A stretch of 64,000 nt of DNA. It comes from Clostridia bacterium. GTDB lineage: Bacteria > Bacillota > Clostridia > Christensenellales > Aristaeellaceae. Under the pieces are notes generated by a model. That model made no database searches. It was not told where the DNA came from and saw only the letters and a program-made list of their open reading frames with translations. Both the position numbers and the translations under genes were made by a program. The stretch is taken from assembly GCA_017522345.1 (NCBI GenBank), contig JAFWZN010000008.1, positions 1 through 64,000 on the forward strand, written 5' to 3'. Each line of letters starts with the position of its first letter. Within the stretch, counting starts at the first letter, position 1. Below, piece by piece: positions 9,018 to 17,774 of the stretch.

Positions 9018-9938
9018 TTACCAGATGCCGTCTTCGCCGAGCTTTTTGGTCACAAAGTTGGCGGCGGAGATCATGACAAGACCCACCACGGACTGGAACA
9101 GGCCGATAGCGGTGGCGCGGTCAAATTTTGCATTGGTGATACCGGTGCGGTATACGAAGGTGGAAAGAACGTCGCAGTAATCCTGAACGAGGGTGTTTCC
9201 GAGGATATAGGGACGGTCAAAACTGATGTTCATCATCTGGCCGACGTTCAGAATCAAAAGAACGGCGATGGTCGAGCGGATGCCCGGCAGGGTTACATGC
9301 CAGATCTGCTGCATTTTGTTGGCGCCGTCAATTTTTGCGGCCTCAAACAGTTCCATGTTGATGCCGGTAATCGCAGACAGATAGAGAATGGTGCCCCAGC
9401 CCATATTCTGCCACACGCCCACAATGGTGTAGGTAAGCTGCCAGGTGGGACCCTCGGTCAGGAAGGGAATGTTTTCTTTGATGATGCCGCTTCTTAAAAG
9501 CGATGCATTCACAACGCCGGTGGTGGGGGCAAAAATCTTAAGCACCATGCCGCCGATGATGATCCAGCTTAAAAAGTGCGGAAGGTACAAAAGCGTCTGC
9601 GAAACGCGCTTAACGCCCCTGTTTCGAATCTCATTGAGCATGATGGCCAGTATGATGGGCACCGGAAAGCCCATGATCAGACCCATGAAATTCAGCCACA
9701 GCGTATTTTTCAGCGCCAGCGGAAAATCACGCAGATTCATAACGAATTCAAAGTTTTCAAGTCCGGTCCATGTGCTGCCGGCCATGCCCTTGACAAGGCT
9801 GAACTTCTGAAACGCGATAATCACGCCGACCATCGGCTTATAGCAGAACATAACATACCAGGCGACAGGAACGATCAGCATCAGATACAATCGCCAGTCT
9901 CTGAAAAGCCAGAAAAGCGGTTTTTTTCGGTTCTGCAT
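9018..9938 (-). CDS. Carbohydrate ABC transporter permease (LplB type)
   Basis: 306 residues, first gene of the operon. About six membrane segments; the EAA loop reads FEAAKIDGANKMQQIWHVTLPGI. The basic N-terminus MQNRKKPLFWLFRDW and the GVIIAFQKFSLVKGM segment are typical of the LplB subfamily that imports oligosaccharides with LplC and a large binding protein. GGGGGGACTGTAT precedes the ATG. The gap to the next gene is 18 bp. Expression is from the near-consensus promoter at 10028-10056. Confidence 0.9.
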   Translation of the reverse strand: MQNRKKPLFWLFRDWRLYLMLIVPVAWYVMFCYKPMVGVIIAFQKFSLVKGMAGSTWTGLENFEFVMNLRDFPLALKNTLWLNFMGLIMGFPVPIILAIMLNEIRNRGVKRVSQTLLYLPHFLSWIIIGGMVLKIFAPTTGVVNASLLRSGIIKENIPFLTEGPTWQLTYTIVGVWQNMGWGTILYLSAITGINMELFEAAKIDGANKMQQIWHVTLPGIRSTIAVLLILNVGQMMNISFDRPYILGNTLVQDYCDVLSTFVYRTGITNAKFDRATAIGLFQSVVGLVMISAANFVTKKLGEDGIW

Positions 9939-10027
9939 ATACAGTCCCCCCGTTGTTTATTCGTGCAATCCGATGCGGATTTCGGGATCTTTACCATATT
10001 AATGACAAAATAAGAATATTTAATAAT

Positions 10028-10056
10028 ATTATACAACGGAAAGTATAAAATTTCAA
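10028..10056 (-). promoter_or_regulatory. Promoter of the sugar transport operon
   Basis: On the minus strand TTGAAA (10051-10056), 17 bases, TATAAT (10028-10033). The leader to the permease start is about 85 bases. Confidence 0.82.
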
Positions 10057-10086
10057 TAGATGCTATGCGCGATTTTAAAAAATCGT

Positions 10087-10133
10087 GTTTTAAAACGTTT
10101 TTTGCCGCTTGCACTCTCAGGCAGTTTTAAAAC
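10087..10133. repeat. Two copies of palindrome GTTTTAAAAC
   Basis: GTTTTAAAAC occurs at 10087-10096 and 10124-10133, 37 bases apart, just upstream of the transporter promoter and downstream of the GH43 stop. Each is self-complementary and they can also pair with each other. They could be operator half-sites or part of a weak terminator for GH43. Confidence 0.35.
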
Positions 10134-10140
10134 GCATTTT

Positions 10141-11538
10141 TCACAAATCAAAAATCACGCTCTTGAGCATCACGCTTCCGCCGCCTTCATAGGTGAGATA
10201 CAGGCTGTGCTTTCCGTTCGGGAGAGCGATTTCGGACGCATAGTCAAACCAGATATTGGTGTTATGAAGCTCGATCGTTGCGTAAACCGGGCCAAACTTC
10301 TCGGTTTTCACATGGATTTTGCCGCCCCAGCCGTAGCCGCGGATGGGAAGCGTGATTCTTTTGACATTCTCAAACTCGAAATATTTAAAGCCTACCGTCG
10401 TTCCGTCGTGAATGTTTGCGATATGACCTTCGTATTCGTCGCCGTCTTTTCCGTCCTGCGTGACGTAAGCTGCATTCGGCGCGCCGGTGATCATCCTGCG
10501 CTCCTTGTCGAAAATGTGGCAGGCGATGTAGGCGGGATATTCGCCCTTTCCGGGGAGAATACCGCCGTTTGGGCCGCAGGAGGTCATTTCCACCTGCGGA
10601 ATAGAGCCGTCCTCTAAGAATTTGATTTCCTCAAGGCAGCCCTGACGGCTGTACCACGTATTATTGGTCTGGCGATGATAGAAAATATACCATTTACCGT
10701 TTATTTCGACGATGCTTCCGTGGTTGTTGCCTCCGTAGGCCTTGGGAAGCTTCGGCTCGTCGCCGATGTGGAGGTCGCAATTAGAGACAATCACCCCGCC
10801 GTAAATAAAGCCCTCGCGCGGGTTTTTGCTCGTTGCATAGCAAAGCTCGTGCATGTGCGTTGAAGAATAGACGAAATAATAGGTATCTCCGACTTTGCGG
10901 ATGGACGGCGCTTCGAAAAACGCATGGCCTTCAAAGGACGTGCCCGCCTCATATTCAACGCCCGGCGCGACAAAGCGCATGTCCTCCTCGATGGTCAGCA
11001 TATCTTTGCCTAAAACGACCAGCATCGCGCCGTGACGGCTCTTGTCTCCCCTGCCGCAAAAGCCCGTATATAAATAGGTAATGTCGCCTTCGGTCAGAAC
11101 GCCGGGGTCAAACTGCGGCTCGTCCCCGGGTTTTCTTCCGTACAGCGTTCCGTCCTTATAATGCACATAGCCCAAAAATTCGTATTTGCCTGCGGGCGTG
11201 TCGCACACCGCGACGGACACGATGTCCAAATGATCCAATACATAAAAAAGATAATACCTGCCATCCGGGCCTTTGGTTACGTCCGGCGCATACAGGCACA
11301 TGCTTCCATCTTTATTGGCAGGGTCGGAGGTTTTCGGATAAATCACGCCTTCATACCGCCAGTCGGTCAGATCATTTTCGGGCGCGGACCAGCACACATA
11401 GTCGCCCATGCAGAACACATAGCCGTTAAAAAAGTCGTGCGAGCCATAGACATAGACTCTTCCGTCAAACACATACGGTTCGCCGTCGGGAATATATTCC
11501 CACGAGGGCAGATAAGGGTTGAAGCCGAGCTTTTTCAT
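10141..11538 (-). CDS. Glycoside hydrolase family 43 protein
   Basis: 465 residues from MKKLGFNPYLPSWEYIPDGEP; GGAGCGAAACGATC precedes this ATG, and the in-frame extension to 11628 crosses the promoter. The N-terminal 320 residues show the five-bladed propeller of GH43: DGRVYVYGSHD, YAPDV, FFEAPSIRKVGDTYYFVYSS with the candidate general-acid Glu, and GKWYIFYHRQTN. The last 130 residues form a beta-sandwich (TVGFKYFEFENVKRI...) likely of CBM6 type. GH43 enzymes invert and release arabinofuranose or xylose. No signal peptide, so it acts on imported oligosaccharides. It has its own promoter, next to the importer at 6440-9938. Confidence 0.88.
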   Translation of the reverse strand: MKKLGFNPYLPSWEYIPDGEPYVFDGRVYVYGSHDFFNGYVFCMGDYVCWSAPENDLTDWRYEGVIYPKTSDPANKDGSMCLYAPDVTKGPDGRYYLFYVLDHLDIVSVAVCDTPAGKYEFLGYVHYKDGTLYGRKPGDEPQFDPGVLTEGDITYLYTGFCGRGDKSRHGAMLVVLGKDMLTIEEDMRFVAPGVEYEAGTSFEGHAFFEAPSIRKVGDTYYFVYSSTHMHELCYATSKNPREGFIYGGVIVSNCDLHIGDEPKLPKAYGGNNHGSIVEINGKWYIFYHRQTNNTWYSRQGCLEEIKFLEDGSIPQVEMTSCGPNGGILPGKGEYPAYIACHIFDKERRMITGAPNAAYVTQDGKDGDEYEGHIANIHDGTTVGFKYFEFENVKRITLPIRGYGWGGKIHVKTEKFGPVYATIELHNTNIWFDYASEIALPNGKHSLYLTYEGGGSVMLKSVIFDL

Positions 11539-11572
11539 GATCGTTTCGCTCCTTTGAACAAGCGTTTTTTGC

Positions 11573-11601
11573 ATTATATCACAGCCATGCGCATGCCGCA
11601 A
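11573..11601 (-). promoter_or_regulatory. Promoter of the GH43 gene
   Basis: On the minus strand TTGCGG (11596-11601), 17 bases, TATAAT (11573-11578), about 35 bases before the start codon. It stands back to back with the rightward promoter at 11612-11640. Confidence 0.72.
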
Positions 11602-11611
11602 GAAAAAACAG

Positions 11612-11640
11612 TTGATGAATTCCTGCAAATATGATATACT
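11612..11640 (+). promoter_or_regulatory. Promoter of the secreted protein gene
   Basis: TTGATG (11612-11617), 17 bases, TATACT (11635-11640), with TCGGGAGGTTGTGTC before the ATG at 11668. Confidence 0.7.
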
Positions 11641-11667
11641 GTTTTCAAATTTTCGGGAGGTTGTGTC

Positions 11668-13119
11668 ATGAAACGAATATTGTGCGGTTTACTTTCACTT
11701 ATCCTTCTGTTCTCGGCATCCGCCGTCTCCGAAGCTGTCGGCGGGCCCATCATCGAGCCTGAAGCAGAAATCACGATTGACCGCGTATACAAAACACTCA
11801 GCCTGAACGGCGAGGAAAGCCCCACGCACGGCTGGATCGTCGTGGACGTGACGATTACGAACTATTCGCTTCACACGATTTCGGTTGAGGATGATATTTC
11901 AGCGGACTTGATGTATGACGGAATGTATGCATTTTCCGCAGAGCCGGCGTTTGCCATTTCGGAGTTTGAGCCGCTGGTGCGTTTATCGGGCTCGGTGGTT
12001 TTTAAGGTGCCGAAGCTGGTTCTGGAAGCGGAATCGTATAAAATAGCCGCGGCGCTCAATGTGGACGGCAAAATCATACCGATTTCGATGGATTCTGATG
12101 AAAAAGCCTCCTCTGTCTCCGTGACGAACGACTTTGACACGCCCGAAGAATTGCTGGTCACATTTATCGACTGTCTGAAAAACGCCGATTTTGAAAATCT
12201 CATCCGTTTGTTTGCCTATAAAGAAAAGGGCAAGTATCTGGATTTTGATTTGTATTTGCGCAGATTCAAAATTGTTCTTCAGCAAGGAGGAAATTTTTAT
12301 CCTGATTACGAAGAATATGCGCCTGTAAAAGCTCTGTCTCGGATTCAACCTTATCAAATCAATACAATGCTGCTTTCTCTTTTTTCCGAAAGAGGAGGAA
12401 ATGGAAGCGGCAGAATTGTTCGTTACAAAGACGGCGTTGTAAGCGGCGATGACTATTTCACCGGAGAGGAAATGACCCTTGGCGAATATGTAGATCGCTT
12501 GAATCCTGAGCGTCTTGGCAGCCTGACGCTTGAAAGCATCAGCCGCATACCCGTGGATCCGGAAGAGAGCATCCGCGCAAGCTTTTTGGCTAACGGCCTG
12601 ATGAATGGCTATTCTGACATCCGCGATTACATCCTGCGCGTTTCCTTTGAAGGCGAAACCTATTATCTGGGCGCGGCGCTCTGCCGCTACCCCGAGGGGT
12701 GGAAAATCGACAGCCTTGGAAGCCAAATAACTTATTCTATCGTTAACGGCGACCTGGGTGAATTTGTGAAAGAAGAATATGTGGATGATTCTGGGCTCGA
12801 TCAGCTGATTTACACATGGAAAAACGGAGAAATCATTTCGGAAAACCTTCTGAAGGAGCCCGAAATAACAGCCGAGGACCTGATCGGAGCATGGACGTAC
12901 AATGGAGAAACGGCGGTGTTCGAAGACAAGCGCGTAAAGGACATGACGAATGCGGATGGATCGGAAAAAACTTTTCTCTACTGCGTCTCGGAGAATTATC
13001 TGTATTTGTTCAGTGAGGAAGGAAAAAGCGAAGGAAAAGTCAGAATCGCATTAGACGGCGATTGGCTGACCTTAATGGGCGAAGAAGGCGAAAAGATTAC
13101 GGTTTGCAGAGAAAAATGA
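11668..13119 (+). CDS. Secreted protein of unknown function
   Basis: 483 residues starting with a signal peptide (MKRILCGLLSLILLFSASAVSEA). The first 150 residues look like a beta-sandwich (WIVVDVTITNYSLHTISVEDD), similar in style to DUF4352/telokin-like extracellular domains. A middle part (about 155-280, ELLVTFIDCLKNADFENLI) looks helical. The last 85 residues start ITAEDLIGAWTYNGETAVFEDKR and look like a small lipocalin-like beta-barrel domain seen at the end of clostridial secreted proteins. Function is unknown. It is transcribed alone and rightwards, with the terminator at 13309-13347. It may sense or bind something outside the cell. Confidence 0.6.
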   Translation: MKRILCGLLSLILLFSASAVSEAVGGPIIEPEAEITIDRVYKTLSLNGEESPTHGWIVVDVTITNYSLHTISVEDDISADLMYDGMYAFSAEPAFAISEFEPLVRLSGSVVFKVPKLVLEAESYKIAAALNVDGKIIPISMDSDEKASSVSVTNDFDTPEELLVTFIDCLKNADFENLIRLFAYKEKGKYLDFDLYLRRFKIVLQQGGNFYPDYEEYAPVKALSRIQPYQINTMLLSLFSERGGNGSGRIVRYKDGVVSGDDYFTGEEMTLGEYVDRLNPERLGSLTLESISRIPVDPEESIRASFLANGLMNGYSDIRDYILRVSFEGETYYLGAALCRYPEGWKIDSLGSQITYSIVNGDLGEFVKEEYVDDSGLDQLIYTWKNGEIISENLLKEPEITAEDLIGAWTYNGETAVFEDKRVKDMTNADGSEKTFLYCVSENYLYLFSEEGKSEGKVRIALDGDWLTLMGEEGEKITVCREK

Positions 13120-13181
13120 GCGTAGTCAAAACAGGTTTTGCCTTTGGCTTAAACAAAATGCTTCTTAAAACATGAACTACA

Positions 13182-13252
13182 GGACGGGAAACCCGTCCCC
13201 TACGGGAAGAAACCATCGTGTTTCCGTTGTAGGGGACGGGTTTCTCGTCCCG
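13182..13252. repeat. REPIN-like inverted palindromic repeat
   Basis: Two REP-like sequences in opposite orientation, at 13182-13203 and 13229-13252. Both contain GACGGG-type palindromes and face each other with CCCCTAC and GTAGGGG ends. These ends match those of the repeats at 28617-29041, so this is a diverged member of the same family. It lies between two converging transcription units. Confidence 0.7.
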
Positions 13253-13308
13253 GTTTCGTGTTTATGCTTTTAGTGAGACAGCGCCTTGGAGCGAATTTAA
13301 AGCAAACA

Positions 13309-13347
13309 CAAACTGCCGCCCGATCGGACGGCAGTTTGTATTTTTTA
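13309..13347. terminator. Bidirectional terminator between converging units
   Basis: Arms CAAACTGCCG (13309-13318) and CGGCAGTTTG (13329-13338) enclose an inner palindrome CCGATCGG. On the plus strand TATTTTTTAG follows. It serves the secreted-protein gene and probably the nine-gene operon ending at 13353. Confidence 0.82.
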
Positions 13348-13352
13348 GGCGA

Positions 13353-14339
13353 TTAGCCTACGATACCGCTTCTTTCGACGCCCTGGACGAACTTGCGCTG
13401 TACGAACATGTAAAGAACGACCAGCGGCATGAAGACCAGAAGGGCGGCGGTTTTGGCGATAGCGCCTTCATAGACGGGGTTTTTCATCAGGAAGGCGTAG
13501 GTTGCGGGGATCTTGGTGGAGATTCTCGCGAGGGACTCGTCGACGGAACCGGTAGCCTTATTGAAGGCAAGCATCAGGTAATTGATGTTGGTGTCGTCGA
13601 AGAGGCGAATGTAGTAGGAATCGTTCCAGTTCCATACGAAAGAGAGCACCGCGACGGTGAGGATACCTGCGCCGGCGGAGGGAACGACGATGGAGGTGAA
13701 GGTTCTTAAGAAGCCTGCGCCGTCCATATAAGCGGCCTCTTCCAGCTCCTTGGGGAGCGCGCGGAAGGACTGGCGGAAGATGTAGATGTAAAGACCGCTC
13801 TTTAAGCCCATGCAAAGGCCGTTCAGGATGAACAGCGAACCACCCTTTAAAAGGTTGATGGGCTCGCCGGTGATCAGGCGGATGATGCCGAAGATATCAA
13901 ATTCCTTAAAGAACAGATACTGCGGCAGCATGAACATCTGCGGCGGAACCACGATGGTAAATACCGCAAGGGCAAACAGGATGCTGCGTCCGGGGAACTT
14001 GAGTCTTGCGAACGAGTAGCCCGCCATCATAGCGCTGACCGTCTGGAGAATCATGATGATGGTCGTGTAGAAAAGCGTGTAGGGCAGCGCCTTTCCGTAA
14101 TTCAGCATCAGCATGGATACATGCCAGTTTTCAATGGAGAAACGGGCGGGAATCCAGATGGAAGACGGGAAAGCGAGATCTCGAGGATTGGTAAAGGCGG
14201 TGGAAATGTTGATCAGAATCGGCGCAAGGATCAGGTAGGATAAGCAGATGATCATCACATATCTGAAGAGGCCTCCGAGAAAGCTCTTCGATTTTTTGAC
14301 CATCGTACCTCTGGACATACGCTTTTTCTTCTTAGTCAT
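13353..14339 (-). CDS. Carbohydrate ABC transporter permease (MalG/ThuG type)
   Basis: 328 residues from MTKKKKRMSRG; AAAGGTGG stands upstream and the start overlaps the previous gene by 8 bases (ATGACTAA), so the two are translationally coupled. Six membrane segments follow a very basic N-terminus. The EAA loop reads LEEAAYMDGAGFLRTFTSIVVPS. It is the last gene of the nine-gene operon and pairs with the permease at 14332-15258 as the second channel of this locus. Which of the two binding proteins feeds it cannot be told. No ATPase is present. Confidence 0.9.
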   Translation of the reverse strand: MTKKKKRMSRGTMVKKSKSFLGGLFRYVMIICLSYLILAPILINISTAFTNPRDLAFPSSIWIPARFSIENWHVSMLMLNYGKALPYTLFYTTIIMILQTVSAMMAGYSFARLKFPGRSILFALAVFTIVVPPQMFMLPQYLFFKEFDIFGIIRLITGEPINLLKGGSLFILNGLCMGLKSGLYIYIFRQSFRALPKELEEAAYMDGAGFLRTFTSIVVPSAGAGILTVAVLSFVWNWNDSYYIRLFDDTNINYLMLAFNKATGSVDESLARISTKIPATYAFLMKNPVYEGAIAKTAALLVFMPLVVLYMFVQRKFVQGVERSGIVG

Positions 14340-15258
14340 AGTAGAACACCACCTTTCGGATGAGTCCCGCGGCAATACCAATGATCACTATATTGATCAC
14401 GATGTAGATACAGCCCATGGCCGCTCCCAAACCGTACTGCGCGTTTTTGAAGCCCTTGTCGTAAACGAGGTTTACGATGTCGCTTCTCATGAAAAGGTCG
14501 GCCAATGTATAGATCGTACACGTCAGTATCATCGGGCTTACCATGACAACCGTAACCTTCCAGAAGGTTTCGTAGGGGGTCGCGCCTTCGATCTTGGCTA
14601 CCTCATACAGCGCGGGCGAAATGCCCTGAAGCGCGGAGAGGAAGATGAGGATCTGGATACCGGAGAGGGACGCAATTTCGAAAATATCGTTGACCGCGTC
14701 CAGCAGGTACTGAACCATCTCTGTTCCGACGCCGATGGACATAATCAGCTTTGCAACCGACTCTGCGCCGTAGATGTTTTCCGTCTGGCCTTCGCCGAGC
14801 ATCTGGCCGGAAAGGTTGGAAACGCGCTGCATCATAAGGCCGGTGGCCATGATGATGGGGATGAAGAAGATCGCGCGGGCGATTGCGCGGCCGCGGAATT
14901 TGCCGTTTAACAGAATCGCGCAAAGCAGGGAGAAAACGATGATCAGGGGCGTGAAGAGAACCGTTTCAAGCACCGTCTCTACAACCGAGGGGATGAAGTT
15001 CGCGTCGACGAGCAGCGCCTGACGGTAATTTTCAAACTCCTTGAACACCTTGCTGATGCCGCCGGTGGAAATAATTTTAACCTCGTTAAAGGAATAGATC
15101 ACCATTTCGACCATGGGCGTTAAGAACAGAAGGAAGAAGCCGAGCAGCCACGGAAGCAGGAAGATGATGCCCCAAAGCGCCGTTTTGCGCTCAAACGGCA
15201 TTCTGTAGTACCAGCCTCTTCTTTTCTCCTTAATGGGTTTCACATTCTGAGTCGTCAT
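14332..15258 (-). CDS. Carbohydrate ABC transporter permease (MalF type)
   Basis: 308 residues. The N-terminus is basic (MTTQNVKPIKEKRRGWYYR), followed by six membrane segments and the EAA loop YEVAKIEGATPYETFWKVTVVMV. A periplasmic-side loop between the third and fourth segments is longer than usual (SNLSGQMLGEGQTENIYGAE). The start shares a base with the DUF5696 stop (TAATG), showing coupling, and GGAGGTAGC precedes it. Its tight linkage to DUF5696 suggests it moves the product released or bound by that protein. Confidence 0.9.
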   Translation of the reverse strand: MTTQNVKPIKEKRRGWYYRMPFERKTALWGIIFLLPWLLGFFLLFLTPMVEMVIYSFNEVKIISTGGISKVFKEFENYRQALLVDANFIPSVVETVLETVLFTPLIIVFSLLCAILLNGKFRGRAIARAIFFIPIIMATGLMMQRVSNLSGQMLGEGQTENIYGAESVAKLIMSIGVGTEMVQYLLDAVNDIFEIASLSGIQILIFLSALQGISPALYEVAKIEGATPYETFWKVTVVMVSPMILTCTIYTLADLFMRSDIVNLVYDKGFKNAQYGLGAAMGCIYIVINIVIIGIAAGLIRKVVFYYD

Positions 15259-17747
15259 TACGGCGCTACCTCCTTATCGATCAGATAGCTTCCGGCAGGA
15301 ATGGTAAAACCGTCCACCAAAGCATCCGTGTAAGAATAGTTGAGATACAGTGTAACGCCATTGTCATACGTTACGCGCCTTACATCGCCGTCTAAAATCT
15401 CGTGTCCGATCAATTCCGCATCCGCTACCGTCTTGTAGAAATCATTGTAGATTGCATACATTTCGGCTGCGACGTCGAGAGAATCGGTGTAGCGGGAGGA
15501 ATAGTAGGCCATGTAGTCCACATCTTCAGTGTTTGCGTAAACGGAGGGCTTTTCCCAGCTGAAGGTGAAGCGCGGAGCGGACTTGCTCTCAAGCGCCCAG
15601 AGAAGCTGCGTCTCATAGCCCATGTAGCTTTCCGTGTTCCAGCTTTCAGAGGAATAGGTAACGCATCCGTCCAGCACCCACTGCATAAACGGGATGGAGT
15701 AATCGGTGATGGCAAAGCCGTTGTCGCCGCGCGGGAGATTGGTGGCGCTGTCGGCATACTTGAACGCATACAGAAGCGGCTTGTCGAGCATCAATTCATA
15801 CTCGCCCGAAACGGCGTCAAGCGCCTTTTTAAACGTTTCCGTCGCATGAACGCGGCTCAGGTTTTCCTTGCGCTTGTGGTCGCCGATGGGGGTATTGCCA
15901 AGGTCAAAGAGGTTGAGTCCGGAAACAGACAGCCTGCCCATGTTCTTGAGCGCCTTTTCGGTGTACTCGCCAAGATAATACGGCGAAATGTAATAGCCCT
16001 GGTGGTTGGTTCTTGCATGCTTGAGAACCGGCTCGCCGAAGGCATACACGTACGCGGGATCGCCGTCATGCTTGCGGGCAGCCTCCTGCAGGGGGCTAAA
16101 ATCGCGGTCGGTGTACACGCGGCCCCAGTATACGCCGGGGTAGAACGTGTCGCCGTTTTTCTGAAGAAGATCATTAAGCGCGTTAAGCTCCTTTTCAGAG
16201 CCGATACCGCTGTCCAGTTCCAGATCCGTCAGCGCCGCGTTTTTGATACCGCCCTCAAAAAGACCGGAATAGATCAACTGAATATTGGCAATGCCCTTTT
16301 CGCGCGCCATTTCGTAGATCTTCTGCGCCTTGTCAATGGTGGTCGCCTGAACGGAGGACTGATAGGGAATGCCTAAAACGAACTTGTCCTTATTGACCGC
16401 GCCCAGAATCTCCATAAAGAAGGGCGCGTTTTCTTCGCTTTCAGCCTCTTTAAGAAGTCCGTTTTCGATCAGATATCCGCGATAGGTCTTGGCGATGTCC
16501 AGATAATTGCTGTTATCATCGGTCAGCCACTTATAGCGGATCACGATATCGCCTTCATAGATATCGTCCGAATAGCGGGAGCTGGTGATGGATTCGTTTC
16601 CGGCAAGCGCGACGTTTTCAAGACTGCGCAGAGCGAAGGAGATGGATACGCGGTTGAATTCATCGCTGTGACCGGAGACGTTTGCGCCGATGGTCGCCAT
16701 TTCCTCGCCCTTTTCGATGATTGCGATCATGGCGCTGTCGGTGCGCTTGATGGCAACCACGGGAAGCGCTACATCCGTGCGCTCGGACACGTAATCGTCA
16801 GCGTTAATGAGCGCGTCGGATCCGTAAATGGGCATGGAGTAGGGCGTGGAGGAAAGCTTCTGATTGTTAAGGGAAATCAGCGCGCCGCTTCCGTCGGGCA
16901 CGAAGATATAGCCCTCCTGCGTGTTATCCGCCGTCAGCATGTAGGGAAGCGCAGAGAAGGAAACAAGCTCGTTGCCCTCGGTAAAGGAGATGGCGGAGCA
17001 GGGAACGGAGAAGAGGAGATCATCGCCGTCCAGCTGATAGCGAACGGTCATATTGACCTTGGGGTTGTACTTGCGTACGTAGCCGACCGCCGCGTTATCC
17101 TCAAGCAGGTCTTCCTGCGTATACACGCCGCTGGAAAAGATCATCTCGTAGAGCTTCTTGATGAGAAGCGCGCTTAAAGAATCGTCCTTCGCACGGATCA
17201 TGTATTCGTATTCAGAGTCCTTCTGAGCAACGGGGCGATAGTTCGAATCGAAATCCTTCTTCTGGCTGGTAGACCAGTCGGAGCTTTCCACGATTTTCAG
17301 ATACTTGTCCACGCGGATCGCCTTGGGAAGGTCGTCAATGATATAGGCGCTGTCGCCGATGGTATAGGTGATCTCCACGCCGTTTTCGATGAGCTTCCAT
17401 TCGTATTTTTCGTTGGCTACGGAATAGGTTTGGCTGTCCATCGTGGTAGTGGTGATCGGAGAAGTCTGCGAATTGGTGATGAAACTCGCCTGAATGGCGG
17501 ATTTCTGAAGGCTCTTGATGGTGCGGTTGCCCTGAGCGCCGTTCAATTCGGCGGTATCCCAAACCTTTCCGCTCGCAAGATCCACGAATCTGACCTCGGT
17601 GGTTTTCTCATTGAAGAGAAGGGCCTTGGTCTCGTTTTCGGCAATCACGGTAAAGCCTTCATCCTCTGCGCGCATTTCATAGGCGTATGCGCTTACAAAC
17701 AGCGACATCACAAGCGCTAAGAGGAGAAGCCAAGAGATTCTGCGCAT
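15258..17747 (-). CDS. Secreted DUF5696 protein, possible cryptic glycoside hydrolase
   Basis: 829 residues with a signal peptide ending near SAYA|YEM. Residues 30-330 look like a beta-supersandwich (ALLFNEKTTEVRFVDLASGKVWDT) as found before the barrel in several glycosidases. Residues about 430-720 alternate strands and helices as in a TIM barrel, with GIANIQLIYSGLFEGG, YPGVYWGRVYTDRDF and NLFDLGNTPIGDHKR at expected strand ends. The family is annotated only by DUF number. A catalytic role on an extracellular glycan is inference from fold and operon. Stop and next start overlap as TAATG; YIP1 lies 27 bp upstream. Confidence 0.7.
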   Translation of the reverse strand: MRRISWLLLLALVMSLFVSAYAYEMRAEDEGFTVIAENETKALLFNEKTTEVRFVDLASGKVWDTAELNGAQGNRTIKSLQKSAIQASFITNSQTSPITTTTMDSQTYSVANEKYEWKLIENGVEITYTIGDSAYIIDDLPKAIRVDKYLKIVESSDWSTSQKKDFDSNYRPVAQKDSEYEYMIRAKDDSLSALLIKKLYEMIFSSGVYTQEDLLEDNAAVGYVRKYNPKVNMTVRYQLDGDDLLFSVPCSAISFTEGNELVSFSALPYMLTADNTQEGYIFVPDGSGALISLNNQKLSSTPYSMPIYGSDALINADDYVSERTDVALPVVAIKRTDSAMIAIIEKGEEMATIGANVSGHSDEFNRVSISFALRSLENVALAGNESITSSRYSDDIYEGDIVIRYKWLTDDNSNYLDIAKTYRGYLIENGLLKEAESEENAPFFMEILGAVNKDKFVLGIPYQSSVQATTIDKAQKIYEMAREKGIANIQLIYSGLFEGGIKNAALTDLELDSGIGSEKELNALNDLLQKNGDTFYPGVYWGRVYTDRDFSPLQEAARKHDGDPAYVYAFGEPVLKHARTNHQGYYISPYYLGEYTEKALKNMGRLSVSGLNLFDLGNTPIGDHKRKENLSRVHATETFKKALDAVSGEYELMLDKPLLYAFKYADSATNLPRGDNGFAITDYSIPFMQWVLDGCVTYSSESWNTESYMGYETQLLWALESKSAPRFTFSWEKPSVYANTEDVDYMAYYSSRYTDSLDVAAEMYAIYNDFYKTVADAELIGHEILDGDVRRVTYDNGVTLYLNYSYTDALVDGFTIPAGSYLIDKEVAP

Positions 17748-17774
17748 ATTACGCCTCCTTTCTGAATCAGCGTT

